Below are positions 1-8,560 of a stretch of DNA of 64,000 nucleotides, piece after piece; position 1 is the first letter of the stretch, and each line of letters begins with the position of its first letter. Made by a program: the position numbers and the translations under genes. The stretch is from Nitrospira sp. (GTDB taxonomy: Bacteria; Nitrospirota; Nitrospiria; Nitrospirales; Nitrospiraceae), in the NCBI GenBank assembly GCA_013140455.1, contig JABFSU010000057.1, positions 1 through 64,000 of the forward strand, given 5' to 3'. The notes under the pieces were generated by a model. The model was not told the DNA's origin and did no database searches. It was given only the letters and a program-made list of their open reading frames with translations.

Positions 1-39
1 CAGCGTTCGTTCTGAGCCAGGATCAAACTCTCAAATAGG
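1..39 (-). rRNA. rrs: 16S rRNA, 5' end only (partial)
   Basis: The reverse complement of the first bases reads AGAGTTTGATCCTGGCTCAG followed by AACGAACGCTG, the universal start of bacterial 16S rRNA. Only about the first 35-40 nt are in the window; the gene continues off the left edge. The exact mature 5' end, near position 39, is estimated from the usual distance to the AGAGTTTGAT motif. Confidence 0.97.
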
Positions 40-108
40 TGTTCTCTAAAATTGGACCAAGGGCCACCACTTCAATACACCTTACACCTTGCTCAACTTC
101 CTCTATTC

Positions 109-124
109 AGTTGTCAAAGAACAA
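109..124 (-). promoter_or_regulatory. boxA-like antitermination site in the rRNA leader
   Basis: The minus strand reads TTGTTCTTTGACAACT between the rRNA promoter and the 16S gene. A CTTTGACA/CTTTAACA core upstream of 16S is the usual boxA (NusB/S10 antitermination) position. Called from sequence resemblance and position only. Confidence 0.55.
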
Positions 125-152
125 TACTTCGCGTTCGTGACGCGGGAGGCGC

Positions 153-181
153 AATATAAACGTTGCGCACTCTCATGTCAA
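153..181 (-). promoter_or_regulatory. sigma-70-type promoter of the rRNA operon
   Basis: On the minus strand a perfect -35 TTGACA (181-176) is followed after exactly 17 nt by TATATT (158-153), five of six matches to the -10 consensus. Transcription would start near position 147 and run through the boxA-like site into 16S. The region from here to about 340 has no gene and separates this promoter from the oppositely transcribed oxidoreductase. Confidence 0.75.
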
Positions 182-344
182 GGGACCCACTCAAAAAACT
201 TCGGGTAGTTTCCCTCAGGCACCGCTCCATCTGGATGCGGTATACAGGCAAGAACTCATCCGCCCACTGCCCTCGAACGAGTGGGAAGATAACAAGACTC
301 CCCCACGGGTGTCAAGCAACATTTTCATGTATAATCAAAAAAAT

Positions 345-1382
345 ATGAGAAACAATGAATCATCACTGTCCATGCGGCGGCGCACGATTTTAAAAACGCT
401 CGGCCTCTTCGCGACGGCCGGAATAACCGGAGGCTGCGACGCCGTCGGTTCTGTTTTTGGACGCATGTTTGCGATTCCGCCTCGCGAAACTACCTACTTC
501 ACACCCAATTCTAAATTTTATGTCGTCAATTACGCCGATTCCGCCGTCTCCATGTCACGCGAGGTGAATATCGAACAGTGGAAAGTTCACGTCAAAGGTG
601 TCGTGAAAACACCGATTTCACTGGGTTGGCGCGATATTTTGAACCGCGACTCCTACGATCAAGTCTCCACGCTCATGTGTATCGATACGCTCCCCGGCGG
701 CGACAGCCTGGGCACCGCCACCTGGCGAGGTATTTCATTAAAAAAGCTCCTCCAGGACGCCGGCGCCGACGAAGAAGCTGCACGGGATGTGATCTTTCGC
801 GGGATCGACGGTTACGACGACAGCATTCCGTTTACACGCGCCATGCAGGACGATGTGATGATTGCCTTTCTGATGAACGGCGAAAAACTCCCTAAGGAAC
901 ATGGCTTCCCGATCCGCTTGATTGTGCCGGGACTTTACGGCATCAAGAATGTGAAATGGATTACAGAAATTGAAGTTTATCCGGGTGATTACCTAGGATA
1001 CTGGCAGCGCAAGGGCTGGACCGACGACGCCACAATCAAGATCTTCTCCCGCATCGATTCCCCAGGCCATTACCAAACCCTGCGTGGATCCGTGCAGAAA
1101 TTCCGCGGGATCGCCTTCGGCGGCCCCAACTCCATCAGCAAGGTCGAACTCAGCTTCGATGCCGGTCGCACGTGGAGCGAATGCGAGATTGAACCGCCGA
1201 TGTCGCCCTACTCCTGGGTGATTTGGAACTACATGTGGACCGCGCCGAAGCCAGGGAAGTTTCAAACAGTGGTGCGGGCGACCGATACAAAGGGGCAGTT
1301 GCAGATAGCCGAAATCGTCCGGCCGCAGCCGGCCGGCGCGAGCGGATTGCACACGATTATCACGGACGTTGAGCAGGTGTAG
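345..1382 (+). CDS. Tat-exported molybdopterin-dependent oxidoreductase (sulfite-oxidase fold)
   Basis: Probable periplasmic molybdenum-cofactor oxidoreductase of the sulfite oxidase/YedY superfamily. The N-terminus has a twin-arginine signal (RRRTILK) followed by a hydrophobic stretch ending in GGC, so it may also be a lipoprotein. The central molybdopterin-binding domain has the likely Mo-ligand cysteine in LMCIDTLPGG and a WRGISL motif. Residues ~235-330 resemble the Mo-co dimerisation domain (KVELSFDAGRTW). The substrate cannot be told. The start is uncertain: a TATAAT at 330-335 would put transcription near 342, so ATG 372 (at RRRT) is a serious alternative to 345; an upstream in-frame GTG at 309 also exists. 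Confidence 0.85.
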   Translation: MRNNESSLSMRRRTILKTLGLFATAGITGGCDAVGSVFGRMFAIPPRETTYFTPNSKFYVVNYADSAVSMSREVNIEQWKVHVKGVVKTPISLGWRDILNRDSYDQVSTLMCIDTLPGGDSLGTATWRGISLKKLLQDAGADEEAARDVIFRGIDGYDDSIPFTRAMQDDVMIAFLMNGEKLPKEHGFPIRLIVPGLYGIKNVKWITEIEVYPGDYLGYWQRKGWTDDATIKIFSRIDSPGHYQTLRGSVQKFRGIAFGGPNSISKVELSFDAGRTWSECEIEPPMSPYSWVIWNYMWTAPKPGKFQTVVRATDTKGQLQIAEIVRPQPAGASGLHTIITDVEQV

Positions 1383-1451
1383 CAGGTCTCCCTCGCCAAG
1401 CCTTAGTCCTCCCAATGAAGCTGTTCACCCATTGACGTACACACGTTCTGT

Positions 1452-1760
1452 ATGTACACTTTCTCCGTGAGATTCGAATGGGACGAGGCCAAACGAAAAG
1501 CGAACATTACCAAACATGGCATAGACTTTGGGGACGTGCCGGAAATGTTTACGAGCCTGATGCTGGTAGGTCAGGACATTCGGAAAGACTACGGCGAAAC
1601 CAGGAAAATCGGCTTCGGGTTCATTTGTGGGCGACTCATGGCAGTCGCCTTTACCGAACGCGCGGCAAACTCGATTCGCATTATCTCCGCACGAAAGGCG
1701 AACAAACGTGAAGAAACCTACTATCAAGAAGCGATCGCGGACGAACTGGGCAAAAATTGA
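1452..1760 (+). CDS. brnT: BrnT family type II toxin (ribonuclease)
   Basis: Small 102-aa protein with the BrnT signature: the N-terminal FEWDEAKRKANITKHGIDF block, then a beta-rich core and an ISARKANKREETYY segment near the C-terminus. BrnT toxins are RelE-fold ribonucleases that stop translation and are neutralised by BrnA. The first half of brnA overlaps the end of this gene, the normal operon order (toxin first). Expression is probably autoregulated by the BrnTA complex, known for the family and not seen directly here. Confidence 0.93.
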   Translation: MYTFSVRFEWDEAKRKANITKHGIDFGDVPEMFTSLMLVGQDIRKDYGETRKIGFGFICGRLMAVAFTERAANSIRIISARKANKREETYYQEAIADELGKN

Positions 1761-1974
1761 TGCGATCAAGAACAAGGAGATCGACACCTCCGATATCCCG
1801 GAACAAGGAAAAGCCTTCTTCAAACGCGCCGTACTCAGGCTTCCCCAGCCAAAAACGGCTGTAACCATTCGCCTGGATCGCCAGGTCTTGGACTGGTTCA
1901 AGGCAAAAGGGCCTGGATATCAGACCAGGATAAATGCCCTTCTCAGGGCCTACATGGAAGCGCACAAGGGGTGA
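1708..1974 (+). CDS. brnA: BrnA family antitoxin
   Basis: Antitoxin partner of the preceding BrnT. From the GTG at 1708 (overlapping the toxin gene by 53 nt) the product is 88 aa with a basic N-terminus, a DTSDIPE segment, and the C-terminal ribbon-helix-helix domain typical of BrnA (TIRLDRQVLDWFKAKGPGYQ then RINALLRAYM). That domain binds operator DNA, while the N-terminal half wraps the toxin. A longer frame exists upstream, but it would lie inside brnT and lacks family similarity, so the GTG is preferred. Confidence 0.92.
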   Translation: MKKPTIKKRSRTNWAKIDAIKNKEIDTSDIPEQGKAFFKRAVLRLPQPKTAVTIRLDRQVLDWFKAKGPGYQTRINALLRAYMEAHKG

Positions 1975-2003
1975 GGTGCGGGTGTAGCAGATACATCGTG
2001 TTC

Positions 2004-2038
2004 GCGTGGCCTAAGAAGGCCCTCATTCGACGCGCGCA
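2004..2038. repeat. Dispersed GC-rich repeat, family A copy 1
   Basis: A 35-nt segment (gcgtggcctaagaaggccct onward to gcgcgca) that recurs at 25559-25593 with 32 of 35 identical bases, and in inverted, more diverged form at 47697-47741. It lies between brnA and the next unknown gene and carries a GGCCT/AGGCC palindrome. Not obviously coding. Confidence 0.7.
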
Positions 2039-2223
2039 CGAACCACACCCGCTACCGCCCACAGAGATGAGAGCATCTACCGACCAAGTCGGTCTCAGCG
2101 GTGGTGGTGGATCTGATCTCTCCGCCCGCCGAGCTTTCACGATGAAGCAGTAGTCGCTCGATGCGCACAGATGAGATTGTCCCAACCACTCACCTACAAG
2201 CAAGAACCTCGCAGCTTTAATGC

Positions 2224-2814
2224 ATGAACTCGTCCGACCTACGCACCCGACTTCGAGTCATAACCTCTACCGCGGATATCGATCACCACCCCTACGCTAT
2301 CGAAAATTTGCGAACTGATTTTCCACACACCATTCAACTCCTCGAAAGAAACAACCCAAAATTTCCACGAAATTGTTTCGAATGGGCACTCAATTTAGAT
2401 CAGGAGATTACACACTGGGTTTGTGATTTCGGTCTCCCAGAGCTTTTCGCTGGCTCAAGGTTTGCCCTAGAACTCATCCTTCACATGACCAAGATTTCCG
2501 AGGGCGATGCGACCGATGGCGATTTGGTCCTGTACTTCGACAAACAAATCCCAACCCACGCTGGCCGACTTAAGGAATCACAAGTCGTTTCCAAATGGGG
2601 CACAGGTCACATATACAAGCATGGTTTCCTGGAAGTTCCAGAGAGCTATGGCAGCAAGATTAGATTTTACCGGACAATGCCGCCCAGTGTGGCAACAGCA
2701 AGATTTGTAAGTTATATTCGTCACCATCCTGATTATGGAGCAATTGATGAGATATTCGAAGAACGGTTCGGCCACCTCTACCCCGATAGCCATGCGCAAA
2801 AACACCATTCCTAG
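2224..2814 (+). CDS. Hypothetical protein, possibly papain-like fold
   Basis: 196-aa protein of unrecognised family. It has no signal peptide or membrane segment. Two blocks stand out: RNCFEWALNL near residue 50 and DGDLVLYFD...THAGRL around residues 98-113. A Cys at the head of a helix followed by a His at the start of a strand is the arrangement in NlpC/P60-like and DUF7689-like proteins, so a cysteine-peptidase-like fold is possible but unproven. It sits in the accessory patch after brnTA, with AT-richer codon use than the housekeeping genes. Confidence 0.7.
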   Translation: MNSSDLRTRLRVITSTADIDHHPYAIENLRTDFPHTIQLLERNNPKFPRNCFEWALNLDQEITHWVCDFGLPELFAGSRFALELILHMTKISEGDATDGDLVLYFDKQIPTHAGRLKESQVVSKWGTGHIYKHGFLEVPESYGSKIRFYRTMPPSVATARFVSYIRHHPDYGAIDEIFEERFGHLYPDSHAQKHHS

Positions 2815-2836
2815 GCCGCTTGTAAGGGAGGCTTGG

Positions 2837-3337
2837 ATGAAACGTTTGCTGTGCATAGTTCTTCTATGGGCGATCCTGCCCTTCCAGAATGGTTACGGAT
2901 ACGATGACCAGACTGCGCGCGAAACACTCAGAGGAATCTCCGCGACAACGATTTCCGTCACCTACTGGGGCAGAACTGAGTCTGAACCGCCAGGGTTAAG
3001 CATAGATCAGGTTAAAAATAACGTCGAGCTTCGTCTCAGGGAAGCTGGAATTCGCGTGGTCGATCCTAAAGAAGCCGTTCGACTGAAGCATGTCTCCGCT
3101 GAACTTCTTGTTTTAATAAACTGCATGGACTACCAATCCATCTATCCTTGCTATATCGAGACGCAGCTTGTGCAAGCTGTGCATGTTGAAAAGAATGACC
3201 AATTCACCGTCGCACCGACATGGAGCGTGAAGCGTTTTGCCCTTTTGGGAGCTGACCGCATTCGGGCAATCCATGATTACACGAAAGACATGGTCGACCA
3301 ATTTCTGAACGCATATTTGGCAATGAATCCGAGATAA
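2837..3337 (+). CDS. Secreted hypothetical protein
   Basis: 166-aa protein with a clear signal peptide (MKRLLCIVLLWAILPFQNGYG) and a mature part starting near YDDQT. The start is set by a GGGAGG ribosome-binding site six bases before ATG 2837; an open frame continues upstream but overlaps the preceding gene. The LRGI...TTISV and VELRLREAGIRVV segments look like a small alpha/beta periplasmic domain, but I do not recognise the family. It may be co-transcribed with the genes on either side (gaps of 22 and 15 nt). Confidence 0.75.
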   Translation: MKRLLCIVLLWAILPFQNGYGYDDQTARETLRGISATTISVTYWGRTESEPPGLSIDQVKNNVELRLREAGIRVVDPKEAVRLKHVSAELLVLINCMDYQSIYPCYIETQLVQAVHVEKNDQFTVAPTWSVKRFALLGADRIRAIHDYTKDMVDQFLNAYLAMNPR

Positions 3338-3352
3338 CACCTGGAGCAGCCT

Positions 3353-4024
3353 GTGAAATCAGTTAGAAATCGCCAGCGCGGCGGTCTTCGAAATCATGAG
3401 AACTACCAGGCATTCATGGAAATGAAGCAAGCGTATCTCGATGACTTTCGGCAACGCATCAGCAATCTTGCCAAACTGGCGCAACAAGGCTATGCGGGAG
3501 AAGCAACGGTGTTAGCCTGCTGTTACTTGGACGCACTCGGATATTTCCGCTACCTTCCCGATCGCCTTGAGAGCAGGAAAACCTTCATGAAATTCATGTT
3601 GCGGTATGGGAAGGACGTGGACCTGTCTAAAGTGTCACTTCTAATTCTTGGCAGGCTGGTAAGCGCCGCTAGGAATCCTCAAGGTGACAAGCTATTGGCA
3701 TGGGCCAAAGCTTGTGAAGCCAACGGACGGAAACATTCATCATCACGCACGATTCTAAGACGATTTAAGAAAGACTACAGCGACCCCAAACAACTTACAA
3801 AGCTGCTCAACGACGCAACGATTGTTGGTGTCCTGTACAACAACGTACGAAGCCTAGGAGTGCATCAAGGAAGATTCACGGCAACCAATCATTCGACCAT
3901 CGAAGTGGGAGGAATTAGTATTAATGGGGAGCGCATTCTCGGCTGGCTGAATACCTGTTTTGAAGGCGTCCTACCATATCTAAAACGGAATCACAGGTGG
4001 ATCAGATTTGGGAAGTATGCCTGA
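3353..4024 (+). CDS. Hypothetical helical protein with an R-x4-H motif
   Basis: 223-aa, mostly helical, basic protein starting at GTG 3353. The segment GEATVLACCYLDALGYFRY resembles the second helix of HEPN-type proteins, and YNNVRSLGVHQG near residue 170 contains an Arg-x4-His motif like the HEPN ribonuclease site. This is only a suggestion of a HEPN-like RNase; no recognised family was identified. It ends the three-gene plus-strand group that follows brnTA. Confidence 0.65.
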   Translation: MKSVRNRQRGGLRNHENYQAFMEMKQAYLDDFRQRISNLAKLAQQGYAGEATVLACCYLDALGYFRYLPDRLESRKTFMKFMLRYGKDVDLSKVSLLILGRLVSAARNPQGDKLLAWAKACEANGRKHSSSRTILRRFKKDYSDPKQLTKLLNDATIVGVLYNNVRSLGVHQGRFTATNHSTIEVGGISINGERILGWLNTCFEGVLPYLKRNHRWIRFGKYA

Positions 4025-4171
4025 TAGGATCGGGGGATCAGGAAAAGTGTAGGGAACCATTCTCTTCAGCTTTTGATCACAGTTTTCACTTGAAGCCGCC
4101 ACGTGATTGTGCGCCATACTACTTGGCAAAATCGCTGAATACCTTTCGAAGCGCGCGCTGATCAACAACTC

Positions 4172-5332
4172 CTACAGCATTCGCTGGACATCAGCCTTCA
4201 GATTCGCCAGGCAGTGTTCCATCTCGGGAGCTGACGCTCTGGTCACCACGATGGCGGCTGGCACCTCGTCCCAATGTCGCAGATCCGGACGCAGTGCTCC
4301 TTCCAGCACTGTGGGTGCCGTACTCATAATCGCCATGCCCCCGACGACCGAGAGCTGGCAAAGCGCCCCCTTGCCGTCGCCCGCCATATCGATCATGCAC
4401 CCGCCGACCATGACGCTGGCCCCGGCTGCCACCGGAATCAGACTGTACGTCAGGCCCAGCGGCAGTCTAATCCAGGTTTGTATATTCAACAGCGGGTGGT
4501 AGGCATGACTATGGCGTATTGCGATTTTATCGAACCAGGTTTCCGTCGAGAGACGCAGCCCCGTCGCCGACTCGCAAGACTCCATAAACGGCTGTTTGGG
4601 TGTGATCGAAAAATAACCGCTGGTGGAACTGGTAAATTGCAGATCCCAATCGAGCCCGGGAAATCGCCCAACCCGGTACACATGCCACTCTTCGACCTGC
4701 CCCTCCTCGCTGTCGATTCGGCTGACGCGCCCTCCCGCAAACCCTCGAAGCGCGCCATCGCTCTTTTGTGACGTCCCTTGAAAATCCCGGAGGCGCAACC
4801 AGTCTACCCGTGCCTCACGAACGTCCCCTACCCGCTCCCAGAGAACCGCGGACAGCAGCAGATTGACCGGATCTTCTCCATAGTTGTAGATCGGCGCGAA
4901 CAGCTCATGATCCAAGTCCCTCAGCTCGACCTTCCCTTCCTCGGGATTCTGCAAACGGATATAACTCGCGGACAATAGGATGCTGAGATACCCCCGCTCA
5001 TAACTCTCCATCACATAGTTGATGAAGGTGCCGTCAGGCACAAATACGTTGGCGGTCTCTCTCGTGACCGAAAATGATTTGTGCCGGAACCGGGATCGCG
5101 CTTGCGCTCCGTACTTCACCACCAGCTCATCGCAGCGGGAGGCGAACGCCTCCGATAACAGATTCAGCGCGTCGATTCGCGCGGAGAGATCGATGGCCTG
5201 CTCAATCGCCGCACAATCCCGGCCTTTCGGCTTGCGCAGATCCCCTGAATGACATCCGAGCAGGAGACCGGCAATCCATGCAATGCCGATAGAAACCGCG
5301 ACACGCACCCTCAAGCTATTCTGGAAATCCAT
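4172..5332 (-). CDS. Probable lipoprotein, COG3014-like
   Basis: 386-aa predicted lipoprotein: an N-terminal hydrophobic segment ends in a lipobox (GLLLGC), followed by an ordered soluble domain. The NYVMESYERGYLSILLSASYI block and VELRDLDHEL resemble COG3014-type outer-membrane-associated lipoproteins with TPR-like helices. Residues ~285-345 contain two hydrophobic, glycine-rich stretches that may touch the membrane. It is convergent with the preceding unknown gene and faces away from the alpha/beta hydrolase. Function unknown. Confidence 0.75.
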   Translation of the reverse strand: MDFQNSLRVRVAVSIGIAWIAGLLLGCHSGDLRKPKGRDCAAIEQAIDLSARIDALNLLSEAFASRCDELVVKYGAQARSRFRHKSFSVTRETANVFVPDGTFINYVMESYERGYLSILLSASYIRLQNPEEGKVELRDLDHELFAPIYNYGEDPVNLLLSAVLWERVGDVREARVDWLRLRDFQGTSQKSDGALRGFAGGRVSRIDSEEGQVEEWHVYRVGRFPGLDWDLQFTSSTSGYFSITPKQPFMESCESATGLRLSTETWFDKIAIRHSHAYHPLLNIQTWIRLPLGLTYSLIPVAAGASVMVGGCMIDMAGDGKGALCQLSVVGGMAIMSTAPTVLEGALRPDLRHWDEVPAAIVVTRASAPEMEHCLANLKADVQRML

Positions 5333-5462
5333 AGGCCGTCCGCCTCACCGCTCCCTTGATGACAATCCGTCGATCTGGCCGATCCCTCTTATCACCCGGC
5401 TTGCTTCTGCCCCTGAACCTCGGTACTGATAGTCGTTCCGCATCCAATTTTCGGAGGGCATT

Positions 5463-6380
5463 ATGGCACGACTTTTCCTCATGTTCTCGTCATTCCTCTT
5501 CGGTCTCACAGGCTGCGATGTGCATTCTCCGGCGCTGCAACAGGACCGGCTGACGTCTCTGGGATCCGCCCAAACCCATGCGACGGCGACACGCGTGAAC
5601 GGGGAAATTCGACGGCGCTCCGTGACCATTGATGGCGTTTCGCTCAGCGTGCTGGAAGCCGGGACCGGCGATCCGATCATCTTCGTCCACGGCGTCGTTA
5701 CCACCAGCAATATTTTCCCGACCTATCTGAATGCCTACTCACCGGATTTTCGGGGAATTGCCGTTGACCTCCGCGGATATGGCGAATCGCAAAAACCGGA
5801 GAGCGGCTTCACGATCACACAATTTTCCAACGACCTGATTGCACTGGCGGACAAGCTGGGGATCGATCGGCCGATCTGGGTCGGCGTCTCCATGGGTGGC
5901 ATGATCTTGCAACAACTGGCTCTGGATTACCCCGATCGCGTGCGGGCTCTCGTGTTGGTGTCCACAACCGACGGAGCGATGGTCCTCGATAAGGATCTCC
6001 CGACCATCGGCAATCCGCGTGATTTCCGAGACGTGTCCAAGCACATCATTATCGACAGCTTCCCCCAGGGAACGCCCGCCACGCTCTATCAGCCCTTATT
6101 GGACCGCATTCCAAGCTGGAACGGCACCGTACTCCGCGAAGCCTTGACGAGCATGGCTCAGACCAATGTGCACGGACAACTTCACAAGATCACCGCGCCG
6201 ACGCTGGTGGTGGTCGGAGCCAAAGACGATGTCGCCACGCCAGCCATCGCACGAGGGATTCAGGCGCAGATCGCCGGCGCGCAACTGGTGGAGTTCAACA
6301 CCGGCCATTTCATGATGGCGGAAGATCCGGAGCGGCTTCGGAAAGTGCTGGGAGAATTTCTGCAGAGCCTGAAGAAGTAA
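5463..6380 (+). CDS. Alpha/beta hydrolase, lipoprotein-type
   Basis: 305-aa serine hydrolase with a lipoprotein signal (FLFGLTGC) so probably envelope-anchored. The alpha/beta-hydrolase fold shows an oxyanion-region FVHGVVTT, the nucleophile elbow GVSMGG, an acid in GAKDDVATP, and the catalytic His in NTGHFMM near the C-terminus. A GGAGGG ribosome-binding site lies eight bases before ATG 5463. The fold is shared by esterases, haloperoxidase-like enzymes and lactonases; the substrate cannot be inferred. Confidence 0.9.
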   Translation: MARLFLMFSSFLFGLTGCDVHSPALQQDRLTSLGSAQTHATATRVNGEIRRRSVTIDGVSLSVLEAGTGDPIIFVHGVVTTSNIFPTYLNAYSPDFRGIAVDLRGYGESQKPESGFTITQFSNDLIALADKLGIDRPIWVGVSMGGMILQQLALDYPDRVRALVLVSTTDGAMVLDKDLPTIGNPRDFRDVSKHIIIDSFPQGTPATLYQPLLDRIPSWNGTVLREALTSMAQTNVHGQLHKITAPTLVVVGAKDDVATPAIARGIQAQIAGAQLVEFNTGHFMMAEDPERLRKVLGEFLQSLKK

Positions 6381-6396
6381 CCGGACGAGCACTGCC

Positions 6397-7077
6397 CTAA
6401 TCAGCGGAGCGGCGGGAAGTCCTCGGCGAATCCGGCCTCCGCGACTTGCTGACAGCGGCCGTTCCACTGCCCTGAATCGACTGCACTTCGCCAGGAGTCA
6501 GTTCACGCCAGACACCGGACGCAAGATTCCCCAACGAGATCGGGCCAATCGCCACACGCACCAATCGTAATGTCGGGTGCCCCACCGCCGCGGTCATGCG
6601 ACGCACCTGCCGGTTCATCCCTTCGCGAATCGTCATCTCGATCCAGCAGGTCGGCACGGTTTTCCTGAACCGAATAGGCACCGGCCGATCGGGCAATGCC
6701 GGTGGCTCATCCAGCAATCGCACCTCCGCCGGCCTCGTCCTGGTTCCGCTCAGCACGACACCTTGACGCAATTGCCGGAGCGCCTGCTCATCGGGAACTC
6801 GCTCCACCTGCACCAGATAGATTTTAGGAAGCTTGTGCTGCGGATCGGTAATGCGGTGGGACAGCGTTCCGTCGGAAGTCAGGAGCATCAACCCTTCGCT
6901 GTCCATATCCAGTCGCCCCGCGGCATAGACGCCGGGCAACTCGACATAGTCGGCGAGCGTCGGCCGCCCTTCAGGATCGGTAAAACACGGCAGGACGCCA
7001 TAGGGTTTATGAAACGCGATAGTGTGGGCAAGCGCAGATATCGACGCAGCCTGTGTCATGCGGGACGTAGTTTTCAC
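6397..7077 (-). CDS. rluE: 23S rRNA pseudouridine synthase, RluE-like
   Basis: 226-aa pseudouridine synthase of the RsuA/RluB/RluE family without an N-terminal S4 domain, as in RluE. The FHKPYGVLPCF start, the catalytic-Asp motif [16 protein letters not shown], and EGMNRQVRRMTAAVGHPTLRLVR are all present. RluE isomerises a uridine in the 23S peptidyl-transferase region. The C-terminal ~25 residues are a Ser/Arg-rich low-complexity tail. ATG 7059 (MTQAAS) is an alternative start. It is convergent with the hydrolase gene. Confidence 0.88.
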   Translation of the reverse strand: MKTTSRMTQAASISALAHTIAFHKPYGVLPCFTDPEGRPTLADYVELPGVYAAGRLDMDSEGLMLLTSDGTLSHRITDPQHKLPKIYLVQVERVPDEQALRQLRQGVVLSGTRTRPAEVRLLDEPPALPDRPVPIRFRKTVPTCWIEMTIREGMNRQVRRMTAAVGHPTLRLVRVAIGPISLGNLASGVWRELTPGEVQSIQGSGTAAVSKSRRPDSPRTSRRSAD

Positions 7078-7209
7078 CGGCCAGCCGTCGAGGGCTCAGC
7101 CATAGGCAGCTTGAGAATGCGCCAGACCCCGATCATGCCACGCCGACACGGCAACGAGATGAGTCGATCTAGTTCATTCGAATGCCCTGCCTGCCTACGG
7201 AGAAGGCGA

Positions 7210-7770
7210 TCAGTAACCACGGCCGAACCCTCCACCGATTCGTCCGCCGCTTCCCACCCCCATGCCGCCGAATACACCGATAGAAAAACCCGATCGCGGC
7301 TCCGCACCAGAGCCGGGCGGCCACACGTACAGATGCTTTACGCCAAAGGTCGGGTACCGATACTCCACCTCGTCGAGGCGATCCGTGCGGGCTCCGGTCA
7401 CTTCGCCAACCAGCGTGACAGCAGTCCCCTCTCGGATCGTCGCCGGATCGAGCAACTCTTGAGCGAGTGCCAGGAATCGGCCTTGCGATTCCGTCCTGAC
7501 AACAGTCGGTTCATAGTCGGCGCTCAATGGGAGCTGCAATACCTCTATCAGCATGCCGGCATCGGTTCGTTTTGCCTTCAGCACCTCACCGCCAACCACG
7601 ATCCGTTTCCCGACAAAGGACTCCGGCGCCGCAAGAATCTGAGCGAAGGTCAGGTCCTTGTCGAGTTGGGCCTCAAGCGCCTCAGGCACAACAACGTGCG
7701 ACGCACAACCGGTCATCATCGCCGCGCTCCACCACAGCGCGGCGACCACTCTGATCCAATTGATGTTCAT
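7210..7770 (-). CDS. Slp family outer-membrane lipoprotein
   Basis: 186-aa lipoprotein related to starvation-inducible Slp. The signal peptide ends in MMTGC (Cys22). The domain has the Slp-type order: FAQILAAPESFVGKRIVVGGEVL, then a strand-rich region, then GTAVTLVGEVTG and EVEYRYPTFGVKHLYVW. The last ~25 residues are a Gly-rich tail (GVFGGMGVGSGGR). The start at MNINW is preferred because it opens the signal peptide; an upstream in-frame ATG at 7806 would only add a charged extension. Confidence 0.88.
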   Translation of the reverse strand: MNINWIRVVAALWWSAAMMTGCASHVVVPEALEAQLDKDLTFAQILAAPESFVGKRIVVGGEVLKAKRTDAGMLIEVLQLPLSADYEPTVVRTESQGRFLALAQELLDPATIREGTAVTLVGEVTGARTDRLDEVEYRYPTFGVKHLYVWPPGSGAEPRSGFSIGVFGGMGVGSGGRIGGGFGRGY

Positions 7771-8119
7771 ACGGACACTATACCTGAGCCTACACATCAC
7801 CCTCAAATCTCATCCCCAGTGTAGAATCGTAGGTATTCCCCTTCAAATTCCAGAACGGCTCCATACGCTCTTCCCGTCACGGCTCTATTACTACGGGATA
7901 GCCTGACGCCGCGATCGCCTGTAGACGGCGAGACTTAGAAGATGCGGCCATCTCCGAATGGTGGATATCGCCCATCGTTTCCGCCCGGCATCAGGATTGC
8001 TCTATCACCCGGCATGAGAGCATGACCACTCTCATCGAATTCATCCAGTGTGCGCAGCGGCCACAGCATCGAGGATGACCGTGGCCTATTTCATCAACTC
8101 TCTACGTGAGGAGGTTCCC
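7771..8119. other. Intergenic region, divergent promoters presumed
   Basis: About 350 nt without a supported gene between the slp-like gene (minus) and the small secreted protein (plus). The only structure noticed is a perfect 7-bp inverted repeat ATGAGAG-N8-CTCTCAT at 8014-8035, about 85 nt before the downstream start, which could be an operator. No clear -35/-10 pair was recognised. Confidence 0.4.
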
Positions 8120-8299
8120 ATGACTCGCTTTGCCAGCTTCATCGCACTCGCAGCATTCTTGACGTTCGGTCTCGGCACGGCCGTCTCCTTCGCAAGTGAA
8201 CCGGCACCGGTCGAGCAGAAAGACAAGAAAGATATGAGCGGCTCCAAAGCCGACGACGACAGCAAGAAAAAAGATGAGAAGAAGGAGATGGGCAAGTAA
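8120..8299 (+). CDS. Small secreted charged protein
   Basis: 59-aa protein: a signal peptide (MTRFASFIALAAFLTFGLG, cleavage near SFA-SEP) followed by a ~35-residue disordered Lys/Asp-rich tail (KDKKDM, DDDSKKKDEKKEMGK). A strong GTGAGGAGG ribosome-binding site precedes ATG 8120 and a hairpin terminator follows the stop, so this is a complete single-gene unit. I do not recognise a family. The charged tail suggests a periplasmic ion- or polymer-binding role, which is speculation. Confidence 0.75.
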   Translation: MTRFASFIALAAFLTFGLGTAVSFASEPAPVEQKDKKDMSGSKADDDSKKKDEKKEMGK

Positions 8300-8310
8300 G
8301 CCTGTCTTCC

Positions 8311-8342
8311 GGGGGCGCAACCGCCGTTGCGCCCCCCTTCTT
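8311..8342 (+). terminator. Hairpin terminator after the small secreted protein
   Basis: GGGGGCGCAA-ccgcc-TTGCGCCCCC forms a ten-base-pair GC-rich stem 11 nt after the stop codon, followed by a short pyrimidine run (ttcttc). Confidence 0.75.
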
Positions 8343-8560
8343 CACCGGACCAGGTTCAATCTTAGATCTATCGAATCTGTAGGCCTATCCCTACAGAACC
8401 GTGGCATCTCACGACAGCCTCGAGAATCTCCCCAATCTCACGTCCAATTCATTCCCTTGAATAACCAGTGCTTCCTCGCGCTTCCCCCAGAGGTCGCTCA
8501 GGCATCGACCTTGCTCCTTCCCCCCTGTGTTTTGTTTGTCATCCTTTAAAGGAGGAATCT

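Noticed and set aside
1971-2153. Short plus-strand frame after brnA
   Set aside because: Lies over the dispersed repeat, has no ribosome-binding site of note and no recognisable sequence.
6577-7824. 415-codon plus-strand frame opposite the RluE-like and Slp-like genes
   Set aside because: Spans two oppositely coded genes and the gap between them, with no family pattern.
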